Shown here: one piece after another, positions 16,532 to 25,660 of the stretch
Position numbering within the stretch: the first letter of the stretch is position 1
How the letters are laid out: each line of letters starts with the position of its first letter
Assembly (NCBI RefSeq): GCF_001020565.1
Contig: NZ_LDAS01000001.1
Location: 2,628,520-2,692,519 of the forward strand
Reading direction: 5' to 3'
DNA length: 64,000 nt
DNA from: Maribacter thermophilus
GTDB taxonomy: Bacteria > Bacteroidota > Bacteroidia > Flavobacteriales > Flavobacteriaceae
Notes under the pieces: model-generated
The model's input: the letters and a program-made list of their open reading frames with translations, nothing else
Told to the model about the DNA's origin: nothing
The model's database searches: none
Program-made: the position numbers and the translations under genes

Positions 16532-19081
16532 TTATTGATCCCAAATTTCTTGATTATCCGTGGCCTGCAGCGCTTTTTTAATGGCATTGCTCCACAGGGC
16601 GTAACCGCTTTTGTTCAGATGCAGTCCGTCTGACATATAAAGTTCGGGAATAGGCCTGTTTTCGGTGGTGATCATTTGCCCAAAAACATTGATATATTGC
16701 CCATTAAGCTCCGATATAATGTATTTTGAAAGTAAGAGGTTCGTTTCCATGATCAATGGAATAAGGGCCTCTCTTTCTACACTTGGTTTTAGACTTATTA
16801 GGGCCAGTTCTATATTTGGGTACTTATTGTAAATTAACTGCACGAGCTCTTTACAGTCCGCCAAGACCTCTTGCGGGGTCTTGCCTTCGTTTAAGTCGTT
16901 TTCGCCCGCATACAACACAATTTTATAAGGGTGGGCATCTTTGAACACTTCTTCAAAATAGTGAATACACCATGCAAACGAAGAGCCGCCAAAACCTAGG
17001 TTCACTACATTCATGGGTGCAAGGTCTCGTTGCATGTTTACCCATAAACGAACAGAAGAACTACCATAAAATGCGATTAAATTTTCTTGCGAACTTAATT
17101 GTGCAATTCTTCTTTTTAACCGCTTGATCTCGTTTCTCCAAATTTCTGGGGGTTCTTGACCATCTGATCTGGTAGGTGCCATAAATAAATTTTCTGCCCT
17201 GTCTATCGCCTGTTTAACATCTTTCTTGTATTGCAACTGATACTCATTTACAAAATTGACAAGGTCCTCTACTTTTCTAGAGGGCACTTTATCGCTCAAC
17301 TTAAAAGGCTTTTTTATACAGCAATAGTACAGCGATTTTCCTATTCTATGATCAAAATTAACCATAACTACCGGCACTATAAAAGGTTCGGGAAAAGAAT
17401 TCATCGCTAACTTAAAACTCCCCAATTTAAAAGGTCCGGGAGATTCTTCGGTTCTATACGAAGTACCTTCGGGGCTTATAATAAGGTTATAGTTGTTCTC
17501 AAGATATTTGGAAGCCTTGCTATAAAAGATGCTTCGAGATGCTTTCTTTTCTTCTGCCGTAGTCTCTTCTGACTCTTTTGTATAAACATTTATATAGCCC
17601 AATCGATCATAATAATTTTGATGCCCATACTCTTGCCCCTTCCCTATCCTAACGGTTCTTATACCCGGTTCCCCGTATTTTTTATAGAGAACCATAGCAC
17701 TTAAAAAATGAGAATCGAGGGTAATTTGAAAGTTATTGTTAAGAGTATAATAAGTATCGTTTACCAGATGATTGTAAATAAAAATATTCCCCGAATTATC
17801 CGGTAGATTCTCCCAACCCTCTACAACATGGGGTACTTTTTCAAAAACTTTTAAAGTTACTTCCGCACAGGCCCTTCTGCTCATTTCTGGATCCACATTG
17901 TCACGTTCGGCCACCACTTCATATATATGGCGAAGTCCGTTAATAAATGTAAGTTCCTTTTTGTCTTCGGCAAGTAACTCTAAGCTCAGCGATGCCAAGT
18001 GCCGTTCCAAGGCGGTACCACTGTTCAATATATTTCTCAATGCCGAATAGGCAAAAGGCTTGGTATTTATATTTGCCAACAAATGTGGTACTTGATGCAG
18101 CGGAGATGCCAGTTTAATTCTAGATTTATTATTGTTGATCAGTTGATATACTGCCTGAAGATTATGCTTTCCCAAAAGCCCTACATACCGTACAAAGGCC
18201 GCATTCATCTGATTCCCCATAAGCCAAAGCAACTTCTCATAAAAAAGAGTTTCAAAAGCCCTGTCCCTGACAAACAATGCAATTAGATCCCTTTGGGGAA
18301 CAAAGTACGCCGAGGTCTTTTGGGTTGTTATGGCCGAACAAATATCCTTCTCTTCCAACAACGATGACCAACCAAAAATAAATCCCGAATTTTTAATGGA
18401 ACGTTGCCTGATTTCTATATTATTCTCTACCCTTTTTATCGCCACTTCACCATGAATCAATATAAAAAGGCCGTTACTAGACCCATCTTGTACATAAAGC
18501 ACCTCATCCGGTTCATATTCTCTTCTCTCGGCTATATTGGCCATAGATTTAAGATACTTTTCTTCAAAAAAATCAAGAAAGGGCGATCGTCTCATCAACG
18601 ATACTATTTCAGACTGTTCCGTATCGGGAGTAATATAAAATTCACGGTCTTCTACAAAAGGCTGAAACCTTACCGGGCTCAATAACTCCGTTTGTTTTAG
18701 AAGTGCCGTCCTTAATTGATGATAAAGTTTTACCCCAATACTTTTAAGCAACAAGTTTTGGGTATCGTTACGAATAAAATCCTCCAATTTTTTAAGGGGT
18801 ATCTCATAAAAAATGGCCTTTGGCGACGCTATAACGCCCTTATAGGTATAGCGCTTTCGCTGATTAAACCCATTAAGCCCAAGCGTTGTATAAGGTTCGG
18901 TAATGGTACAGACCAAAATATCGTTGTCCGGATTCTCTACAGCAATATAATAATCTACGCTACCCTCTATAAGCCACCGAAAGGTCTTTACTTTCTTATG
19001 TATATCACAAATTATATGATCCTTTAAATATGCGGTAGCTTTGCCTTCCGGAAAATACTCCTTTAATCGTTCAATATGCAT
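16532..19081 (-). CDS. Three-domain protein: cyclic-nucleotide-binding, PlsC-like acyltransferase and SGNH hydrolase
   Basis: 849 residues from ATG 19081, preceded by GGGAGAAAG; a TTG at 19126 would add 15 residues. Residues 1-275 hold two CRP-like cNMP-binding beta-rolls. Residues 430-630 are an acyltransferase with N437-H438 and D442 (NHLVND) and E538 in SPEGT. Residues 665-845 are an SGNH/GDSL hydrolase with block I GSSS (673-676), block II GFGGSS, block III GENDLN and the closing DGLHL. No signal peptide, so cytoplasmic or membrane-associated. A lipid-remodelling enzyme controlled by nucleotide or ligand binding is a reasonable inference. Confidence 0.85.
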   Translation of the reverse strand: MHIERLKEYFPEGKATAYLKDHIICDIHKKVKTFRWLIEGSVDYYIAVENPDNDILVCTITEPYTTLGLNGFNQRKRYTYKGVIASPKAIFYEIPLKKLEDFIRNDTQNLLLKSIGVKLYHQLRTALLKQTELLSPVRFQPFVEDREFYITPDTEQSEIVSLMRRSPFLDFFEEKYLKSMANIAERREYEPDEVLYVQDGSSNGLFILIHGEVAIKRVENNIEIRQRSIKNSGFIFGWSSLLEEKDICSAITTQKTSAYFVPQRDLIALFVRDRAFETLFYEKLLWLMGNQMNAAFVRYVGLLGKHNLQAVYQLINNNKSRIKLASPLHQVPHLLANINTKPFAYSALRNILNSGTALERHLASLSLELLAEDKKELTFINGLRHIYEVVAERDNVDPEMSRRACAEVTLKVFEKVPHVVEGWENLPDNSGNIFIYNHLVNDTYYTLNNNFQITLDSHFLSAMVLYKKYGEPGIRTVRIGKGQEYGHQNYYDRLGYINVYTKESEETTAEEKKASRSIFYSKASKYLENNYNLIISPEGTSYRTEESPGPFKLGSFKLAMNSFPEPFIVPVVMVNFDHRIGKSLYYCCIKKPFKLSDKVPSRKVEDLVNFVNEYQLQYKKDVKQAIDRAENLFMAPTRSDGQEPPEIWRNEIKRLKRRIAQLSSQENLIAFYGSSSVRLWVNMQRDLAPMNVVNLGFGGSSFAWCIHYFEEVFKDAHPYKIVLYAGENDLNEGKTPQEVLADCKELVQLIYNKYPNIELALISLKPSVEREALIPLIMETNLLLSKYIISELNGQYINVFGQMITTENRPIPELYMSDGLHLNKSGYALWSNAIKKALQATDNQEIWDQ

Positions 19082-19415
19082 ACTTTCTCCCAAAAACCAA
19101 TGTCTTTTATACCCAAATAAGGCCAACTAACTTATTAAGTTTTAACCGAAAACCGAAACATAGGCACCATTAAAACCATTTTAGCAAAATGCCCGCCATA
19201 TTTTAAGAAAATCCACAAATATCACTTGCTTTTACAACAATCGCCCAAATCACATATACCCCAAAGAAGCTCTGTTTTAATAATTTTCGTTTTCTAAGAA
19301 AACTCATTGGTTTTAGTATCTTGACCAAGTGCAATAAATGAGAATTATGAACAGTTTCGAAATTCATGACCAATACCTTGCCAAAGACAAAAACTTATTT
19401 AAATAAAACCACATC
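19082..19415. other. Intergenic region between the SGNH fusion gene and the pentapeptide gene
   Basis: AT-rich divergent region with no gene of normal size. TATCTTGA near 19317 is a weak -7-like element for the plus-strand genes. A 22-codon reading frame (19338-19406) lies between it and the pentapeptide ATG. Confidence 0.5.
19338..19406 (+). CDS. Possible 22-residue leader peptide
   Basis: ATG at 19338 (second in-frame ATG at 19347), stop TAA at 19404-19406, nine bases before the ATG of the pentapeptide-repeat gene. The peptide is hydrophilic with no known motif. It might couple or gate translation of the next gene; chance occurrence is equally possible. Confidence 0.2.
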   Translation: MRIMNSFEIHDQYLAKDKNLFK

Positions 19416-19988
19416 ATGTCAGACTTCATTTGTGATCAGATTTTTAGACCAAAAAATTACACCAAAAGTCCATTACCACGGGCATCCTATGAAAACTGTA
19501 CTTTTGAAGGTTGCGATTTTTCCAATGGTTACCTAGATAGTCAGAATTTTATGGAGTGTACCTTTATAGATTGTAATTTAAGCAATGCCAATCTTACGAA
19601 TACCACTTTTAACGAAGTTGATTTTAAGCATTGTAAAATGATGGGATTGAAATTTGAGGACTGTAATGATTTTTTGATGAACTTTTCTTTTGTAGACTGC
19701 ATTCTTAACCTTACCTCGTTCTATGAACTTACTTTAAAAAACCAGTGCTTTACCGATTGTAAATTAATTTCTGTAGATTTTAGCAAGACCATCTTGAACA
19801 ATTCGAAATTTGAAAATTGTGACTTGGAGAAAGCTATTTTTTCTGGCACCAGCCTAATAAAAGCAGATTTAAGTTCATCTTACAACATTGTCCTGGATCC
19901 TGAAAAAAATAAATTGACCAATGCCCATTTTAGTTTGGAGGCCTTACCGGGCCTCTTGGTAAAACACAAGATAAAAGTCACCATATAA
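19416..19988 (+). CDS. Pentapeptide-repeat protein (Qnr/McbG-like fold)
   Basis: 190 residues, with A(D/N)LXX-like repeats from about 25 to 165, for example YENCTFEGCDF and LSNANLTNTTF, predicting a right-handed quadrilateral beta-helix. Many positions are Cys-Asp/Glu pairs. Length and an interruption near 75-80 fit Qnr-like proteins, which mimic DNA and shield gyrase, but sequence alone cannot prove that role. The stop overlaps the next ATG (TAATG), so it is coupled to a VOC gene. Confidence 0.85.
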   Translation: MSDFICDQIFRPKNYTKSPLPRASYENCTFEGCDFSNGYLDSQNFMECTFIDCNLSNANLTNTTFNEVDFKHCKMMGLKFEDCNDFLMNFSFVDCILNLTSFYELTLKNQCFTDCKLISVDFSKTILNNSKFENCDLEKAIFSGTSLIKADLSSSYNIVLDPEKNKLTNAHFSLEALPGLLVKHKIKVTI

Positions 19989-20371
19989 TGCTTAAAGATA
20001 TTCACCATATAGCCATTATCTGTTCTAATTACGAAAGATCTAAATTCTTTTACACGCAGGTTTTGCAATTACAGATTATAAGGGAGGTCTATAGGGAAGA
20101 ACGGCAATCGTACAAATTGGACCTGGCCCTTAACGGAAAATACGTAGTTGAACTCTTCTCTTTTCCCGATCCACCAAAGCGAGTATCTAGACCAGAGGCC
20201 CTTGGTTTAAGGCACTTGGCATTTGCTGTAGAAAATCTTGTTGAAGTAATGGACCATTGCCAAAAACAGAAAATACCGATAGAACCCGTTCGTATCGATG
20301 AAGCAACCGGAAAAAAATTTACTTTTATCGCCGATCCCGATAATTTACCTATAGAATTTTACGAGCAATAG
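19988..20371 (+). CDS. VOC-family glyoxalase-I-like metalloprotein (YaeR/SMU1112c type)
   Basis: 127 residues, matching the short YaeR group: IHHIAIICSNYERSKFFY at the start, GLRHLAFAV in the middle and DPDNLPIEFYE at the end, giving His, His and Glu metal ligands. Substrate is unknown. Translationally coupled to the pentapeptide-repeat gene. Confidence 0.88.
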   Translation: MLKDIHHIAIICSNYERSKFFYTQVLQLQIIREVYREERQSYKLDLALNGKYVVELFSFPDPPKRVSRPEALGLRHLAFAVENLVEVMDHCQKQKIPIEPVRIDEATGKKFTFIADPDNLPIEFYEQ

Positions 20372-20422
20372 ACGGGTATTTTTTGTAAACAGATAATTTG
20401 TAACTTGTTACAAACTCTGACC

Positions 20423-20914
20423 ATGAAATTACTATTGCCAACATTATTGATTTTTTGCACCTCTCTTTACTCACAACACACGCTTTCTTTCAAGGAAGGC
20501 TCCGATTCCCCCAAAGCTACCATAGACCAAGTAGCATGGATGACGGGTCATTGGAAAGGCGAAGCTTTTGGTGGTATCACCGAAGAAATTTGGAGTCCTC
20601 CTCTGGGCGGCAGCATGATGTTTTCCTTTAAACACGTTGCCGATGGCAAGGTAACTTTCTATGAACTCGGCCACATAAAAGAGACAGAAAACACCCTTTT
20701 ATTACAACTAAAACACTTTAACGGAGACCTTACCGGTTGGGAAGAGAAAGAAAACACGGTAGACTTTAAACTAGTAAAATTAGAGGATAACAAAATATAT
20801 TTCGATGGTTTTACCATGGAGCGCATTTCTGAAAAAGAGGTAAACATTTACGTAGTTATAGGACACAAAGACGGTACGGAAGAAGAAGTAAAATTCAACT
20901 ACAAAAAACAATAG
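20423..20914 (+). CDS. Secreted DUF6265-like protein
   Basis: 163 residues from ATG 20423, chosen because it begins a clean signal peptide (MKLLLPTLLIFCTSLYSQ); an upstream TTG at 20405 is less likely. The mature part begins with the WMTGHWKGE segment and ends in a beta-rich lipocalin-like body typical of the DUF6265 family. Function unknown; probably periplasmic. One base separates it from the next gene. Confidence 0.75.
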   Translation: MKLLLPTLLIFCTSLYSQHTLSFKEGSDSPKATIDQVAWMTGHWKGEAFGGITEEIWSPPLGGSMMFSFKHVADGKVTFYELGHIKETENTLLLQLKHFNGDLTGWEEKENTVDFKLVKLEDNKIYFDGFTMERISEKEVNIYVVIGHKDGTEEEVKFNYKKQ

Positions 20915-20915
20915 C

Positions 20916-21266
20916 ATGAAAAAAAAATGCTTGGAATGTGGCAATGAAATTATAGGCAGAATAGATAAAAAATACTGTAACGACCATTGTAGAAATGCCT
21001 ATAACAACAAGGTCAACAAAGACAGTAAAAATCTAATGCGCAACATAAACAATCGTTTGCGAAAAAATTATCGTATTCTAGACAGTTTTAAACTAACCGA
21101 TGGCAAAACCAAGACCACTCGAACCCAATTGCTCCATAAAGGTTTTGACTTTGATTTCATCACCAATCTTTATACCACTAAAAAAGGAACTACCTATTTT
21201 TTTATATATGATTTGGGTTATCTACCCTTAGATAACGATTATTATATGATAGTTAAAAGGGAATAA
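20916..21266 (+). CDS. Zinc-ribbon protein of DUF2116 type
   Basis: 116 residues. The N-terminus carries CLECGNEI then KKYCNDHC, a CxxC...CxxxC zinc site, followed by a Lys/Arg/Asn-rich helical segment that could touch nucleic acid. The C-terminal half is a small mixed domain of unknown role. Common in Flavobacteriia as an unannotated small protein. Followed by a strong terminator. Confidence 0.75.
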   Translation: MKKKCLECGNEIIGRIDKKYCNDHCRNAYNNKVNKDSKNLMRNINNRLRKNYRILDSFKLTDGKTKTTRTQLLHKGFDFDFITNLYTTKKGTTYFFIYDLGYLPLDNDYYMIVKRE

Positions 21267-21297
21267 CCCCAAATCCCGTAAAAAAATGTCACAAAAA

Positions 21298-21325
21298 AAA
21301 TGCTTCCTATAGAAGCATTTTCCGT
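21298..21325 (+). terminator. Rho-independent-type terminator
   Basis: AAATGCTTC (21298-21306) pairs perfectly with GAAGCATTT (21312-21320) around a 5-nt loop, followed by TT. The A-tract upstream also makes it usable from the other strand for the CBS gene. Confidence 0.7.
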
Positions 21326-21361
21326 AATCTACTATTACTAACTAAATTGAAAAAAAAAAAA

Positions 21362-21826
21362 TCATTTCCAATTGTGCCCGCTTAAATTAAGTGCGGCGAC
21401 CACAATGTCTTTTCTACTGATCTGCCCTACCAATATATCGTTCTGCATCACGGGCAACCTTCTACGGTTATGCCTGTCAAAAATACCCGCGGCATCAAAA
21501 ATGGTAATATCATGTGGAATAGTTTCTACTTCTTTTGTCATATAACGTTCAACGCTCTTATCTAAGATAGGCTGATTAAAATAACGACTTTCCGAGATTT
21601 GCTTCATACAATCGGCCTCAGATATAATACCTACCAAAAATCCGTTATCATCGATAACAGGCCCACCAGAGATATGATGTTTTGCAAATTGCTCCATAAC
21701 CTCTAGAATTGATTGGTCTGGCCTAAAGGTGATCAATTTCTTGGTCATATAATCCGCAACAAGAATTGGAGCGTCAAACTCTTTTTTAACATTCTTACGA
21801 ATTCCTTGAAAGCTTTTGATTCCCAT
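21362..21826 (-). CDS. Tandem CBS-domain protein
   Basis: 154 residues with two CBS motifs at about 20-80 and 90-150 (ADYMTKKLITFRPDQSI; ERYMTKEVETIPHDITI). CBS pairs bind adenine nucleotides and regulate partner proteins; none is fused here. Monocistronic and divergent from the M28 membrane peptidase gene. Confidence 0.9.
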   Translation of the reverse strand: MGIKSFQGIRKNVKKEFDAPILVADYMTKKLITFRPDQSILEVMEQFAKHHISGGPVIDDNGFLVGIISEADCMKQISESRYFNQPILDKSVERYMTKEVETIPHDITIFDAAGIFDRHNRRRLPVMQNDILVGQISRKDIVVAALNLSGHNWK

Positions 21827-21945
21827 AACGTTTATATTGAAGGTTAATTAATAAATATATTAAAAAATAATGTATTTATTAAAAAAATTCGTTGTAACGT
21901 GTCATTACTTTAATATTTTATAATTTTAGCAAGAATCGAAGACTT

Positions 21946-24231
21946 ATGAAAAAAACCACGACCGTAACCACCCTACTGCTTATAATTTTAGCCATTTATT
22001 GGAGTTTTAAGAGCATGACTCCTACCTATACACCAAATGAAAAGGTAGATACGACCTCTTTTTCAACAGACAGGGCTTTATCGCATGTTAAAAACATTTC
22101 GAAAGAACCACATGGAGTAGGTTTTCCAGGACACGAAAAAGTGCGGTCTTATATTGTTTCCGAACTGGAAAAACTAGGGTTGAAAACAGAGACCCAAGAA
22201 GGGTACACAGCCGGTGACTGGGGCAATTTGAGCAAGGCGGTGAACATTATTGCCCGTATTAAGGGTACCGAAGCAGGAAAGGCTCTTATGCTATTAAGTC
22301 ATTACGACAGCAACCCCCACTCCTCTTTGGGAGCAAGCGATGCCGGTAGTGGAGTAGCGACAATTATAGAGGGCATCAGGGCCTTTTTGGCAAAAAATGA
22401 AGCTCCCAAAAACGATATTATCATTCTTATTTCCGATGCAGAGGAACTTGGTCTTAACGGGGCCGATCTGTTTGTAAAAGAACACCCATGGACCAAAGAC
22501 GTAGGATTGGTATTAAATTTTGAGGCCCGTGGCAGTGGAGGCCCCGGAATCATGCTCTTGGAAACCAACAGAGGAAACAACAACCTTATCAAAGAGTTTA
22601 TAAAAGCCGATCCCGAATACCCCGTTGCCAATTCTTTGGCCTACAGTATCTACAAACTATTGCCCAACGATACCGATTTGACCGTTTTTAGGGAAAATGC
22701 AGATATAGACGGCTTCAACTTTGCGTTCATAGACGATCATTTTGATTACCATACGGCGCACGACACCTATGAACGATTGGACCGTAATACTCTAGCGCAC
22801 CAAGGAAGTTATTTGGTTGCCCTTTTAGACCATTTCAGTAATATAGATTTAAGTACGGTCAGAAGTCTAAAAGACTCTGTTTATTTTAATATCCCCTTCT
22901 TTAAATTGATTTCATACCCGTTTGAGTGGATCTGGCCCATGTTACTATTGGGTTGTGTGGTGTTTTTGTTATTATTGGTCCTTGGGTTCAACAAAAATGT
23001 ATTGAACGGAAAAGACATCTTAAAAGGTTTTCTTCCTCTATTGACCTCTCTTTTAATTAATGGTATCGTAGGCTATTTTGCTTGGTCGGCATTAAAATCC
23101 TTGTACCCGCAATATGCAGATATCTTACATGGTTTCACCTATAACGGACATGCCTATATTTTAGCTTTTGTCTTTTTCTCGGTAAGTGTTAGCTTTTATG
23201 CCTATCATAAATTCCAAATAGTTAAAACCCCAAATTTATTGGTAGCTCCCCTTTTTATATGGCTTGTAATCTGCACATTGTTGTGCCTATATTTAGACGG
23301 GGCTGCATTTTTTATTATTCCCGTATATGGGGCATTGGCTGCATTTTATATCGTGATCAACCAGAAAAACCCCAATGGGTTTTTACTATTGTTCTTGGCG
23401 TTACCGGCAATCTTTATATTCGCCCCATTGATACAATTGTTTCCTATTGCTCTAGGCTTAAAGATGATGGTTGCATCTACTGTATTTACGACCCTTACCT
23501 TCTACCTTCTTTTACCATTGTTCACCAGATACAAAAACAAAAGAAGTATGGCCTTTATTAGTTTTCTACTCTTTATAGGTTTCATGGTTTCTGCACATTT
23601 CAATGTTGACTTTACCCCAGAAAACGCCAAACCTACCAGTCTGGTCTACTTGCTGGACGTAGACAAAAACCAGGCAAAATGGGCAACGTATGAAAAAGCC
23701 CCCTCCAATTGGACAAAACAATACATAGACCCCAAAAAAAACACCCCAGAAAAACCATCTGCAAATACCTTAAGCAGTAAGTACGGATCAGGTTTTAGTT
23801 TCACCGCAGCGGCACCGTTAAAAAATATAACACCACCGACCATTGAGATCTTGCGAGATACCCTTATAGGGGAGACAAGAAAGTTGCAAATCTGTGTTAC
23901 CCCCAAACGCCATGTAAATAGACTAGAAATATTTACGAACGATATGGACATAAACAAAGCCATAGTAAACGGCATTGAACTTTCGAATCATTATTTAAAA
24001 AACAGAAGAAACGGAAAATTAATAACCCATTACATTAGCGACAACCATTATACAGAGTTAAGTTTGGAATTTTCTAACGACGATTCTTTGGAATTAACCT
24101 TTTATGAAGCATCCAACGACCTGCTTAACAATGACCTGTTTACCGTTCCGGAAAGGCCAGAAAACAATATTCCGATGCCTTTTGTACTCAACGATGCCAT
24201 TTTAACCGTTCAAAAACTAACGTTTGACTAA
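21946..24231 (+). CDS. Membrane-bound M28-family metallopeptidase
   Basis: 761 residues. An N-terminal membrane anchor (8-24) is followed by a periplasmic M28 domain: H119 and D121 in LLSHYDS, Asp in GASDAGSG, Glu-Glu in DAEELG and a late His in DYHTAHDTY. Residues 315-565 contain about eight to nine hydrophobic helices, and 570-761 form a second soluble domain. The plan resembles eukaryotic ERMP1/vacuolar membrane proteases. It likely trims peptides at the cell envelope. The last codons overlap the TTG start of the next gene. Confidence 0.88.
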   Translation: MKKTTTVTTLLLIILAIYWSFKSMTPTYTPNEKVDTTSFSTDRALSHVKNISKEPHGVGFPGHEKVRSYIVSELEKLGLKTETQEGYTAGDWGNLSKAVNIIARIKGTEAGKALMLLSHYDSNPHSSLGASDAGSGVATIIEGIRAFLAKNEAPKNDIIILISDAEELGLNGADLFVKEHPWTKDVGLVLNFEARGSGGPGIMLLETNRGNNNLIKEFIKADPEYPVANSLAYSIYKLLPNDTDLTVFRENADIDGFNFAFIDDHFDYHTAHDTYERLDRNTLAHQGSYLVALLDHFSNIDLSTVRSLKDSVYFNIPFFKLISYPFEWIWPMLLLGCVVFLLLLVLGFNKNVLNGKDILKGFLPLLTSLLINGIVGYFAWSALKSLYPQYADILHGFTYNGHAYILAFVFFSVSVSFYAYHKFQIVKTPNLLVAPLFIWLVICTLLCLYLDGAAFFIIPVYGALAAFYIVINQKNPNGFLLLFLALPAIFIFAPLIQLFPIALGLKMMVASTVFTTLTFYLLLPLFTRYKNKRSMAFISFLLFIGFMVSAHFNVDFTPENAKPTSLVYLLDVDKNQAKWATYEKAPSNWTKQYIDPKKNTPEKPSANTLSSKYGSGFSFTAAAPLKNITPPTIEILRDTLIGETRKLQICVTPKRHVNRLEIFTNDMDINKAIVNGIELSNHYLKNRRNGKLITHYISDNHYTELSLEFSNDDSLELTFYEASNDLLNNDLFTVPERPENNIPMPFVLNDAILTVQKLTFD

Positions 24232-25036
24232 AAAAATAGGGGTAATAGGGTGTGGTTGGTTAGGCCTACCATTAGCAAAAAACTTAATTAAAGAAGGTTT
24301 CTCTGTTAAGGGTACCACTACATCCGTTGATAAATTGGCGTTACTCACCAATGAGAACATTACTCCCTATCACATAAAAATTTCTGAAGAAGGCATAACA
24401 GGCCCCATACAGGATTTTTTGTCCGATATGGATATATTGATCATTAATATACCACCCGGCCTACGTGGCAAAGGAAAAAAGGAGAGTTATGTAAAAAAGA
24501 TGCGGTTTTTGGTGACCGAACTTAACAAATCGTTCATTAAAAAGGTCATTTTTATCAGCAGCACGGCTGTTTATGGTGATTCTCAAGGTGAAGTCCACGA
24601 AAAAACCACACCCCAACCTTCGTCGGAATCGGGCAAACAACTATTACAAACAGAAAATCTTTTTACAGAAAACACAAGCTTTAAAAGCACCATCATAAGG
24701 TTCGGAGGTTTAATAGGCCCCAATAGACACCCGGTAACCATGCTCTCTGGCCGAAAAGACCTAAAAAATGGAAATGCCCTTATAAACCTCATTCACTTAA
24801 ACGATTGTATACGCCTTATACAAGCCGTTATAACAGAAAATATCTGGGGAACACTGTTGCACGGGGCTTACCCCCACCATCCAACAAAGCAACAATACTA
24901 TTCTAACGAAGCCCTTAAAAGAAACATAGTACCACCCGAATACCAATCATTTAACACAAAAAATCCTAAAAAAATCACCTCTAATCACCCGTTTATGGTC
25001 GAAAAATTCACTTATTTAACACCATTGCACGGATAG
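24224..25036 (+). CDS. NAD(P)-dependent SDR/YeeZ-like oxidoreductase
   Basis: 270 residues from a TTG start that overlaps the upstream stop by 8 bp. The N-terminus IGVIGCGWLGLPLA is a Rossmann motif; ISSTAVYGDSQGEV near 110-120 carries the Ser and Tyr of extended SDR proteins, though the usual YxxxK Lys is not obvious. It belongs to the YeeZ-like group of unknown substrate. Confidence 0.82.
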   Translation: MTKKIGVIGCGWLGLPLAKNLIKEGFSVKGTTTSVDKLALLTNENITPYHIKISEEGITGPIQDFLSDMDILIINIPPGLRGKGKKESYVKKMRFLVTELNKSFIKKVIFISSTAVYGDSQGEVHEKTTPQPSSESGKQLLQTENLFTENTSFKSTIIRFGGLIGPNRHPVTMLSGRKDLKNGNALINLIHLNDCIRLIQAVITENIWGTLLHGAYPHHPTKQQYYSNEALKRNIVPPEYQSFNTKNPKKITSNHPFMVEKFTYLTPLHG

Positions 25037-25156
25037 TTTACCACTCCTACTTTAGTTTTTACAACATAAATCGTCTTATTTTATATAATAATTAATTGAT
25101 TTTTAGATAGTTACATTTTTAACTTATATCTTTAAGTAACTTCAAAATAAAAAATC

Positions 25157-25531
25157 ATGAAAAAGTCTAATCTTAGAAAAAGGATTCTCATGGAATTTGA
25201 AAGTCTTATTTCCCAAAGTTGCAATAACCCGATAAAATCATTGAAATACCGTCAATTACATGTTGCACTTCTCAAAAAATATTACAATGCGGCCCATGTA
25301 TCTATAGATTATCATAGACATCGTATTAATATGGATATTATAATGGACGACAAGAGTTACAAGACAGGAAAGCTAAACATAAACCTTCCTATTTTGCATG
25401 CCAATCTCATTTTTGGAAACTTACGCACCTTCTTACGGTCATGTATAGAAAAAGATGACAAAAGCATTGGTTTTTATGCCCAATTATTAAATGTGACCAC
25501 CAATAAGAAAAGGCACCAGGTATTGGTGTGA
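25157..25531 (+). CDS. Small hypothetical protein
   Basis: 124 residues, basic, with no signal peptide or membrane segment. The middle (SIDYHRHRINMDIIMDD) looks like paired beta strands. I do not recognise a family. A -7-like TATCTTTA at 25127-25134 lies 22 bp before the start and a clear terminator follows, which supports a real single-gene unit. Confidence 0.7.
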   Translation: MKKSNLRKRILMEFESLISQSCNNPIKSLKYRQLHVALLKKYYNAAHVSIDYHRHRINMDIIMDDKSYKTGKLNINLPILHANLIFGNLRTFLRSCIEKDDKSIGFYAQLLNVTTNKKRHQVLV

Positions 25532-25553
25532 ACATATGGTCATCATAGAATTC

Positions 25554-25582
25554 AATAGGCGTTTTTTAACGCCTATTTCTTT
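25554..25582 (+). terminator. Rho-independent terminator
   Basis: AATAGGCGTT (25554-25563) and AACGCCTATT (25568-25577) form a perfect 10-bp stem with a TTTT loop, followed by a T-rich tract. Confidence 0.85.
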
Positions 25583-25660
25583 TTATTCCAATTAATGTTT
25601 TCGTTAACAAGTTCGTTCGGAATATTTTAATAGTTTAGCCTACCTAAAAAACACTGAACA

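Noticed and set aside
19416-19988. Short periodic DNA in the pentapeptide gene as a possible CRISPR or minisatellite
   Set aside because: 15-bp rhythm is explained by pentapeptide coding; repeats are degenerate.
21346-21360. Long A run before the CBS gene as a possible slippery site
   Set aside because: It lies outside coding sequence, after the CBS stop codon, and most likely serves as a terminator tail on the minus strand.
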